Shown: positions 47,029 through 54,458 of the stretch, piece by piece
How positions within the stretch are numbered: position 1 is the first letter of the stretch
How the letters are laid out: each line of letters starts with the position of its first letter
Source: JBNJGB01 sp051747385
Lineage (GTDB): Bacteria; Myxococcota_A; UBA9042; PHBI01; JACKFB01
Assembly: GCA_051747385.1 (NCBI GenBank)
Contig: JBNJGB010000027.1
Span: forward strand, 33,176-97,175
Reading direction: 5' to 3'
DNA length: 64,000 nucleotides
Made by a program: the position numbers and the translations under genes
Notes under the pieces: generated by a model
Told to the model about the DNA's origin: nothing
The model's database searches: none
Seen by the model: only the letters and a program-made list of their open reading frames with translations

Positions 47029-48624
47029 ATGAGCACCACGAAGCCCGACGCGCCGCGACTGTTGGCCCTCACCGCCGCCGGCAGCCCCGTGCCGCCTCCG
47101 TTCGCACGCCTCGTCGACGCCCTGCGTCGCGCCGGGGCTCAGGTCCGCCCCCTGCCCATCCCGGCGGGGCCGCCCTCCTCTCGCCAGGAGGTGCCGCCGC
47201 GCCTGGCGGACCTCAAGGCCGGCCTCCAGACCCTCGCCGACCAGGTGGGCGCGGCCCTGCGGGGCGACCGGACCCCGGGGGAGCAGGACGCCTGGCTGGT
47301 GTCGCTCCTGCAGGCCGTAGAGGGGGACGTCGACGGCGTCGTCGCCACGGATCCCGCCGTGGCGGAGACCGTGTTCCCGGTCGTGGAGTCGGTCTGGCCG
47401 AAGGCCGTGCGCGTGGTCGTGGACGGGGACTTCCACGTGGACCCGGAGTGGGGCCGGGTGCCCTTCGACGATCTCGTCACGCCGCACCTGGCCCTAGGAC
47501 GGGACGTGGCCCGCGTGCGGGAGCGCCGCGGCCGGCTGCGTGCGGGAGGCGTGCTCGTCGGCGGGGACGCGGTCGAGCCCAAGCGCCTCGAGGAGGAGCA
47601 CCCGCAGGTGGCCGTGAGCTTCGCGCGCCTGACCCCGGGGGACGTGGACCCGCTGCTGTTCCAGCTCTCCCTGGCCTCGCCGGGCGACCTCTCGCTCCTG
47701 CTTCTGCCCTCCGGACGCGAGGGCGTCGACGAGCTGGTGCGGGCGCGGGCCGGGACCTACGGCCTCCGGGGCAAGCGCCCCCGCTCCGGCCGGGACCTGG
47801 AGCCCTGGATCCGCGGCTCGACCCTCCTGGTGGGCCACCCATCCCCCCCCGAGTCCGCCGCGGCGGTGGCGGCCGGCGTCCCTCAGGTGCTGTTCGTGCC
47901 GGGCGGCGAGCCCACGGGCGGGGACGGGTTCCTGGTCCAGCACGGCCTGGCCACCCACTGCGGGAGCCCGGTCACGGTGGCCGTGCAGCTCGAGGCGCTC
48001 CTTCCGGGGGGCGCGGGCCGACACGAGGCCGAGGAGGCCCTGGCCGCCTTCGAGGTGGAGGGCCCCGAGGCCGCGGCCGTGGCGGTGCTGGAGGCGATGT
48101 CTGCGGGCCGCCCGACCGTGGAGGAGGCTCTCCGCCCGGGCCCGGAGGAGGGCGATGACGAGCTGGAGGACATCGGCGGCGAGGCGGTGGAGCCCGGTGC
48201 CCGGAGCCGCCTGGGCCCGCGCATGCGCCGGGCGTATCTCAAGGAGATCATCCTCCAGCAGCGGGACATCGACCGACAGCTCGCGAGGGCGAAGGCCGGG
48301 GTCGAGACCTGGTCGCACAGGGCGCGGCTGGCCACCAACGCGGGCGACGTCGCCCTGGCCCGGGAGGCCCGGCTCCGCGTGGAGGGGCTGCGGCGCGTGG
48401 AGCAGCGCCTGGAGCAGCGCGCCCGGGAGATCGAGGCCCTGCGGGATCGCTTCGCGGGCAAGGGCCCGGTGTCCGAGGCGGACCGGGCCGCCGCGTCGCG
48501 CTTCATGAGCGCGGAGACCGCGGCGAGCGTGGAGGGCGTGGCGCCGGACGAGGCCGCCGAGACCTTCAGCCGCCTCGAGCTGGACGACGCGCTGCAGCGT
48601 CTCAAGGATCGGATGAGGAGGTGA
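47029..48624 (+). CDS. Glycosyltransferase-like N-terminus fused to a coiled-coil C-terminus
   Basis: The 531-residue protein has an N-terminal part (1-350) with a layout resembling MurG/MGDG-synthase-type GT-B enzymes: VVVDGDFHVDPEWGRVPFDD, then LLLLPSGREGVDEL and PQVLFVPGGEPTGGDGFLV. The last is at the position of the nucleotide-sugar binding loop. From about 400 onward it becomes helical, with RMRRAYLKEIILQQRDIDRQ and EARLRVEGLRRVEQRLEQRA, a long coiled coil. I know no named family with this combination. It starts at ATG 47029; the GT-B reading is inference from pattern alone. Confidence 0.55.
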   Translation: MSTTKPDAPRLLALTAAGSPVPPPFARLVDALRRAGAQVRPLPIPAGPPSSRQEVPPRLADLKAGLQTLADQVGAALRGDRTPGEQDAWLVSLLQAVEGDVDGVVATDPAVAETVFPVVESVWPKAVRVVVDGDFHVDPEWGRVPFDDLVTPHLALGRDVARVRERRGRLRAGGVLVGGDAVEPKRLEEEHPQVAVSFARLTPGDVDPLLFQLSLASPGDLSLLLLPSGREGVDELVRARAGTYGLRGKRPRSGRDLEPWIRGSTLLVGHPSPPESAAAVAAGVPQVLFVPGGEPTGGDGFLVQHGLATHCGSPVTVAVQLEALLPGGAGRHEAEEALAAFEVEGPEAAAVAVLEAMSAGRPTVEEALRPGPEEGDDELEDIGGEAVEPGARSRLGPRMRRAYLKEIILQQRDIDRQLARAKAGVETWSHRARLATNAGDVALAREARLRVEGLRRVEQRLEQRAREIEALRDRFAGKGPVSEADRAAASRFMSAETAASVEGVAPDEAAETFSRLELDDALQRLKDRMRR

Positions 48625-48730
48625 TCGCGGCGGTCTCCCGCCCGCCGCCCGCCGCCTTGACTTGGCGCCGCGGTGCTCATTAGCGTTCAGCCCCTTGCCG
48701 GAGCTGCCCCCGACCCGACCGGAGACGCGC

Positions 48731-49888
48731 GTGGCCAAGCTGATGACCAGGACCCTCCTCGGGCTCGCCATCGGGGCGTTCTTCGTGTGGCTCAGCGCCC
48801 ACGACTGGCCCATGGGGCGCCTGGCCGGGGAGGTCTCGATCGCCGACGGGCACGTGGTCATAGGCGACGTGGAGACAGGGGCCCTCACGGCCGCGTGGGA
48901 CGCCGGCGATCGCGAGGCCGTAGACGCGGCGACGGCCGGCGGGTGGACCATGGAGATGTGGTGGCTCCTGCCCTATCTGGCGGTGCTCGTCCTCATCCAC
49001 GTGCTGCGGGTCGTCCGCTGGAAGCCCCTGTTGGATCCCATCGTCGACCTGGACCTCCGGACCCACAACCGTGTAGGGGCCGTCGGCTTCATGGCCATGT
49101 TCCTCATGCCCCTCCGGCTCGGAGAGCTGGTCAGGCCCTACCTGGTCAAGCGCGCCACCGGCGGCACCCGCATGACAGCCGTGCTGTCCACCGTCGTCGT
49201 GGAGCGCATCGCGGACGGCCTCACCGTGTCGCTCGTGCTCTTCGCCGTGCTCTCCGCCCTGCCCGCGTCCGAGCCCACCACCGCCGCGACGCTCCGGGTC
49301 GGCGCGTTCGGCGCCCTCGCCCTCTTCCTCGGCGTCACCGTCCTCCTGGCCGGGGCGCGCTGGCAGCACGAGCGCACGGTCCGCCTCGTGGAGCTGACCG
49401 TGGGCCGGGTGGCGCCCGGGTTCGCCCGCCGCATCGTCGACCTCCTGGACGCCTTCCTCCAGGGACTCCGCGCCCTGCCGAGCCGCCGGGACTTCGGCGT
49501 GTTCCTGCTCCTGACCTTCGCCTACTGGGGCCTCAACGGCCTCGGCGTCTGGTTCATGGCCCGGGCCTTCTACCTGCCCGTGGACCTCCTCGGCGCCTAC
49601 GCCATGATGGCCTGCGTCGTGGTCGGCATGATGATCCCCAACTCCCCCGGCAACGTGGGCAGCTTCTGGTACTTCCTGCTGCTGCCCCTGCCCCTGTACG
49701 GCGTGGCCGCCGGAAGCACTCAGGCCATCGCGTTCGGAATCATGGTGTGGCTCCTGCAGTTGGTGCAGCAGGGAGCCTTCGGGGCCTGGTACGTCATCCG
49801 CGGCGACGTCGCGTGGCGCCGGGTCGTGGAGGCCACCCACGAAGACACCTCCACCCTGGGTGCCGAGACCGAAGCGGCCCTGCCCTGA
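48731..49888 (+). CDS. Multi-pass membrane protein, LPG-synthase TM/flippase-like (UPF0104)
   Basis: The 385-residue protein has about eight membrane helices and the conserved core RLGELVRPYLVKRATGG, together with VVERIADG and MIPNSPGNVGSFWYF. This is the lysylphosphatidylglycerol synthetase transmembrane region found in putative lipid or polyprenyl-phosphate flippases. There is no aminoacyl-transferase domain. GTG 48731 follows GGAGA; it lies 106 bases after the GT-like gene and 37 before a metallophosphoesterase. A lipid-glycan handling group is possible. Confidence 0.83.
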   Translation: MAKLMTRTLLGLAIGAFFVWLSAHDWPMGRLAGEVSIADGHVVIGDVETGALTAAWDAGDREAVDAATAGGWTMEMWWLLPYLAVLVLIHVLRVVRWKPLLDPIVDLDLRTHNRVGAVGFMAMFLMPLRLGELVRPYLVKRATGGTRMTAVLSTVVVERIADGLTVSLVLFAVLSALPASEPTTAATLRVGAFGALALFLGVTVLLAGARWQHERTVRLVELTVGRVAPGFARRIVDLLDAFLQGLRALPSRRDFGVFLLLTFAYWGLNGLGVWFMARAFYLPVDLLGAYAMMACVVVGMMIPNSPGNVGSFWYFLLLPLPLYGVAAGSTQAIAFGIMVWLLQLVQQGAFGAWYVIRGDVAWRRVVEATHEDTSTLGAETEAALP

Positions 49889-49925
49889 GCGCCGCGTCCG
49901 GACGCCCCTGCCCAGACGGAGCACC

Positions 49926-50825
49926 ATGGCCGCCACGACCACCCTCGCCCACCTGTCGGACATCCACGTGCTCGACCTGGCCGACGTCGGCCTGCGCCGC
50001 TATCTCAACAAGCGGCTGACCGGCCTGGCCAACCTCCTGGCCAGGCGCCACGGCGGGCATCCACGCCCCATCCTGGAGGCGGCCGTACGGGACCTGCTGG
50101 AGCGCCCCGTGGACCACGTGCTCCTCACCGGAGACCTGACGAACCTGGCCCTCGAGGCGGAGTTCGAGCAGGCCCGCGCCGCGCTGGAGCCCCTGGCGCG
50201 CTACGAGTACCTGTCCGTGGTGCCGGGGAACCACGACATCTACACCCGCGGCGCCGCCCGGGCCTCCCGCTTCGAGGCCTACTTCGGCGACCTCATGTGG
50301 CGCGACGGCGTCCCGCGGCCGGAGGAGCGCTATCCCTGGTACAAGCGCGCCGGGGACATCCACCTGGTGGGCCTGAACTCCGCCGTGCCGCGCCTGCCCC
50401 TGATCGCGTCGGGACGCGTGGCGGACGACCAGCTCGGGCGACTCGCCTGGCTGTCCAGGGACAACGGCTTCCACGACGGCTTCACCGTGGGCCTCGTCCA
50501 CCACAACCTGCACCCTCGCGGCCGACGGAAGGACTGGATGCACGGCCTCCGCAACCGCGACTCGGTCCTCGAGGCCTGCCACGGCGCGGGCCTGGACCTG
50601 CTGCTCCACGGCCACACCCACGCGGCCAACCGCTTCCGGCACCGGGCGATGCACGTGGTGGGCTCGGGCAGCTCGACCTGGGACGCCGAGCACCCGGACC
50701 ACGTGGCCCGGTACAACGTCTATCACGTCCGCGGGCACGCCCTGCAGCACGTGGAGGTGCGGGCCTGGGACAGCGAAGCCGGACGCTTCGTCACCCGCCG
50801 GGAGATACCCGCCGACGCGCTCTGA
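49926..50825 (+). CDS. Calcineurin-like metallophosphoesterase
   Basis: The 299-residue protein has the full metal-site series: LSDIH (11-15), LLTGDLT, VVPGNHD, a VHHNLHP histidine and LLLHGHTHAAN. Related enzymes include cyclic nucleotide phosphodiesterases and phospholipid phosphatases such as LpxH relatives; the exact substrate is unclear. It follows the membrane protein by 37 bases and is likely cotranscribed. Confidence 0.88.
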   Translation: MAATTTLAHLSDIHVLDLADVGLRRYLNKRLTGLANLLARRHGGHPRPILEAAVRDLLERPVDHVLLTGDLTNLALEAEFEQARAALEPLARYEYLSVVPGNHDIYTRGAARASRFEAYFGDLMWRDGVPRPEERYPWYKRAGDIHLVGLNSAVPRLPLIASGRVADDQLGRLAWLSRDNGFHDGFTVGLVHHNLHPRGRRKDWMHGLRNRDSVLEACHGAGLDLLLHGHTHAANRFRHRAMHVVGSGSSTWDAEHPDHVARYNVYHVRGHALQHVEVRAWDSEAGRFVTRREIPADAL

Positions 50826-50914
50826 AGCTCCGGCTTCGTGGGACGGCGTCGTGAGGCGAGGCGCGTGCCTCGGCCGGCCAATCGCCGGCCGGAGGGGCCT
50901 CGCGCAGAATCGTG

Positions 50915-51190
50915 CTACCTGCGCCGGGCCTTGGCGCGGGCCTTGGCCTGGCGCCGCAGGGCCTTCCGCAGGCGACGCTCCGCCTCGCGGGCCTTGCGCT
51001 TGCGGCGCTCCGAGGGCTTCTCGTAGAAGCGGCGCTTCTTGAGCTCCTTGTAGACGCCCTCGTTGGCCATCTTCCGCTTGAGCTGGTTGATGGCGCGGTT
51101 GATGTTGTCGCCCTCGACCTTCACCTCGAGCGGCTTTAGTTCGACGTGGCGACCACGACCCTGTCGTCCTTTGGAACCTCGGTAGTACAA
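50915..51190 (-). CDS. rpsU: Ribosomal protein bS21
   Basis: The 91-residue basic protein contains DNINRAINQLKRKMANEGVY and RRFYEKPSERRKRKAREAER, the bS21 signature. It binds the 30S subunit near the 16S 3' end. A TTG start at 51190 follows AAGGA by about 10 bases; a GTG 22 codons later is possible but would remove sequence with the same composition. The tail is extra basic. Confidence 0.92.
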   Translation of the reverse strand: MYYRGSKGRQGRGRHVELKPLEVKVEGDNINRAINQLKRKMANEGVYKELKKRRFYEKPSERRKRKAREAERRLRKALRRQAKARAKARRR

Positions 51191-51274
51191 AGCGCTTCCG
51201 TCCTTGTCGAGTTCAACGAGTGCGGGAACCTAGCCAGTCGCCCCCCGGTTGTCAACGCTCGGCTTTCCCGACCT

Positions 51275-51432
51275 CAGGGCGGTCGCAAAGTCGACCGCCC
51301 TCCCTTGCCCTTGCCCTTGCCCGTGCCCTTGCCTGCTCTCAGACGCGCAAAATCCATCGTTTCCGAGCGGGTGCAATCCGGCGCCGGGCGCCATACCGCC
51401 GCGCGGCCCACACTTCTCCGACCTTGCGATTG
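51275..51432. repeat. Dispersed repeat, copy 2 (hexamer tract plus 120-bp body)
   Basis: In the 306-base gap 51191-51496, this segment matches 253-412 in the same orientation. Two small-scale changes lie in the hexamer tract. The gap presumably also holds the promoters of rpsU and the CPBP gene, but none is clear. Confidence 0.8.
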
Positions 51433-51496
51433 CCCTGTTCCCAACCTCGCCCACGCTTTCTTGCGCGCCTCGGAACCCGCGCGGAGACTCGGCTCC

Positions 51497-52204
51497 ATGC
51501 CGCGCCCGCTGTCCTGGCTCGCCCGCTATCATCGCTCCACCCGCCGCCCCGCCGGGGCCGCGCTGGTCGCCCTGCCCCTGGCGCTCCTGTATGGGTTGGG
51601 CCTCCCCGCCGCGTCTCCCGGCGCACGATCCGGCGTGGACGTCGTCAGCGGGTGGCTCCTGGGCACCCTCGGCCTGGACGGGTACCTCCTCGTCCAGGCC
51701 GGCGTGGCGGTGGTGGTGGCGGCGGTCGTCGCCTGGCACCTCCGCGGGGCCTTCTGGCGCCACGCCGCCCTCACCGGGCCGGCGGTCGGCGAGGCCGCCG
51801 CGTACGGGATCGTCATGAGCGCGTTGATCCTCCACGTCATGGAGCGGCAGCACCTGCTGGGCCCCATCCTGGTGGACGGGGATCTCTTCGAGCACGCGGT
51901 CATCGCGGCCGGGGCCGGCCTCCACGAGGAGATCGTATTCCGGCTGCTCCTGCTTCCGCTCGTCGCCCTCGTGGGTGAGCGTCTCCTCGCCATGCCCCGG
52001 CCCATCGCCTGGACCGTGGCGGTCGTGGCCTCGAGCCTGGCCTTCGCCGGCGCCCACCACCTGACGGGAGAGCCGTGGGACGAGTTCGCCTTCACCTACC
52101 GCACCCTGGCGGGCGTGTTCTTCTCCGGCGTGTTCCTGCTGCGCGGCTTCGCCGTGGCCGCCTGGGCCCACGCGGCCTACGATCTGCACGTCCTCACGGG
52201 ATAG
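51497..52204 (+). CDS. CPBP-family intramembrane metalloprotease
   Basis: The 235-residue membrane protein carries the three CPBP motifs: EEIVFR (in AGAGLHEEIVFRLLL), FAGAHHL, and AAWAHAAYD in place of HxxxN. These enzymes cleave prenylated proteins or act in bacteriocin immunity; most bacterial members are uncharacterised. About six helices are predicted. It converges head-to-tail on the repeat protein at 52211, with only six bases between their stop codons. Confidence 0.85.
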   Translation: MPRPLSWLARYHRSTRRPAGAALVALPLALLYGLGLPAASPGARSGVDVVSGWLLGTLGLDGYLLVQAGVAVVVAAVVAWHLRGAFWRHAALTGPAVGEAAAYGIVMSALILHVMERQHLLGPILVDGDLFEHAVIAAGAGLHEEIVFRLLLLPLVALVGERLLAMPRPIAWTVAVVASSLAFAGAHHLTGEPWDEFAFTYRTLAGVFFSGVFLLRGFAVAAWAHAAYDLHVLTG

Positions 52205-52210
52205 GGACCG

Positions 52211-54266
52211 CTACGCCGCCGCGCGCCGCCGCCTGGAGATCGCGAGGAGGAGGCCCGCCACGACCAGCCCGGCGGCGCCGCCCGAAGGACCGCCGGAGCA
52301 CCCGCCGGACGTCCCCCCGGCGCCTCCGCCCGGGGTTGGCGTCGGGACGTGCCCGCCCTCGTCCGCCGTGCACTCCCCGACCCAGGGATTGTAGTAGTGC
52401 CCGGCCGGACACTCCTCGGAGGGCCCGGCGGGCTGCTCCCCGCCGGCGTCGGACGACTCGCAACGGCCCGCCTCGTCGCACGACTGCCCGGCCGGGCAGG
52501 TGCCGCAGGACCCGCCGCACCCGTCGTCACCGCACGCCTTCCCCTCGCAGGCCGGATCGCAGGCCCCCGGGGCGCACTGACCCTCGGCGCAGGTCTCGCC
52601 CTCGCCGCAGGTGCCGCAGGAACCGCCGCACCCGTCGTCTCCGCACGCCTTGTCCGTGCAGTCCGGCTCGCACGGGGTCACGGTCTCGCANNNNNNNNNN
52701 NNNNNNNNNNNNNNNNNNNNNNNNNNNNNNNNNNNNNNNNNNNNNNNNNNNNNNNNNNNNNNNNNNNNNNNNNNNNNNNNNNNNNNNNNNCTGTCCGTCG
52801 GTGCAGACCGTGTCGCCGGGGCACGTCCCGCAGGAACCGCCGCACCCGTCGTCTCCGCACGCCTTGTCCGTGCAGTCCGGCTCGCACGGGGTCACGGTCT
52901 CGCACTGTCCGTCGGTGCAGACCGTGTCGCCGGGGCACGTCCCGCAGGAACCGCCGCACCCGTCGTCTCCGCACGCCTTGTCCGTGCAGTCCGGCTCGCA
53001 CGGCCCCCCGGTGCACTGGCCGGCGGCGTCGCAGGTCATGCCGGCCGGACAGGCGCCGCAGGATCCTCCGCAGCCGTCGCCGCCGCAGTCCCTGCCCGCG
53101 CAGTCGGGCTCGCAGGTGCCCTGACACTGGCCGCTCGCGCCGCACGCCTCCCCCTCGCCGCAGGTCCCGCAGGTGCCGCCGCACCCGTCCGGACCGCACT
53201 CCTTGCCTCCGCAGTCCGGCAGGCAGGAGGGCTCGCACTGGCCCGACAGGCACACCTCGCTGCCCGGACAGCTTCCGCAGGATCCGCCGCAGCCGTCCGA
53301 GCCGCACTCCTTGCCTCCGCAGTCGGGGACGCAGGACGGCTCGCAGATCCCGCCGGAGCAGTACGAGTCCCCGGCGCAGCTTCCGCAGGATCCGCCGCAG
53401 CCGTCCGAGCCGCACTCCTTGCCCCCGCAGTCGGGGACGCAGGTCGACTCGCACTCGCCCGACACGCAGGTGCTGCTGATGTCGCAGTAGCCGCACACGC
53501 CGCCGCAGCCGTCCGGGCCGCACTCCTTGCCGACGCACTCCGGCGCGCAGATGCACTGGCCGCTCGTGGTACACGTGGAGCCGTCGCCGCAGGATCCGCA
53601 GCTGCCGCCGCAGCCGTCCGGGCCACACTCCCGGTCCGAGCAGTCGGGGACGCACTCGCAGACGCCGCCGTCGCATGCGTATCCGGTGGAGCAGGTGCCG
53701 CAGGACCCGCCGCACCCATCGTCTCCGCACTCCTTGCCGGCGCAGCTGCACGTCTCGTAGCCGCACGCCGCCGGGTACGCCCCGGTGGGGTCCTCGGAGG
53801 GCATCTGCGCGCAGTCGTAGGCCACGAAGTCGCCGGTGTCCTTCCACCCGCAGTCGTCCGAGGGTGGGCAGCCGGACGGACAGGCGACGTCACACCCTTC
53901 ATCGACCACATCGTCGGCGCAGAAGGTGTCCCAGTCGGTCTCGCAGCAGTACGGATCGCCGGCGCACACGCAGGCTTGGATACAGGAGTTGCAGCAACCC
54001 GGCTCGTCCCCGTACAGGGACGGCTCCGTGCACGACCGGCCGTCGTTGACCGTGTTCCCGCTACAGTCCAGCTCGCACCACTCGCCGTCCTCGCACCACT
54101 GGACCACCTGCGCGCTCTCACAGCACCCCTCGAACGTGAGGTCCTGCGGGCAGGAGCCCAGGGAGACGGCCCCCTCCGGGCACTGGGCGTTCGCCTTCGC
54201 GGGGAGCAGCGCCCATCCGAACAGGACGAGCGCGGCCAGCCAGGGGATCGCGTGTCGTGGGCTCAT
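52211..54266 (-). CDS. Secreted Cys-rich repeat protein with MYXO-CTERM-like tail (interrupted by an assembly gap)
   Basis: The protein has a signal peptide (LLPAKANAQ) and a Cys-rich N-terminal domain. At least eleven copies of a roughly 35-residue repeat with core CGxDGCGGSCGxC follow. The C-terminus, TSGGCSGGPSGGAAGLVVAG then SRRRR, is a hydrophobic helix with an arginine end preceded by a cysteine. That is the MYXO-CTERM arrangement processed by myxosortase. Removing the 100 N restores one frame and gives about 651 residues. ATG 54266 is chosen for the signal peptide. It is a probable surface protein. Confidence 0.85.
52691..52790. other. Assembly gap of 100 N inside the Cys repeats
   Basis: The two flanks join as GTCTCGCA + CTGTCCGTCG, the same junction seen without gap at 52897-52920. 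Dropping the N keeps the reading frame, so the missing piece is zero or a whole number of codons. Confidence 0.97.
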
Positions 54267-54458
54267 GGCACGCTCCGGGTCGGGCACTCGAACGTCCTGA
54301 ATACCATAGGCGGGCCGGGCTCGCGCAAACAAAAGAAGCACCGCCTGATTACGCCGCGACCCGCGCGAGCCGGGCCGCCGCCAGAATCTTTGCGGCGGGC
54401 GGCGCGTTGTGCCAACCAGGGTGGGGCCCTACCCTCGTCGAACCGCCCCGGAGCACCC

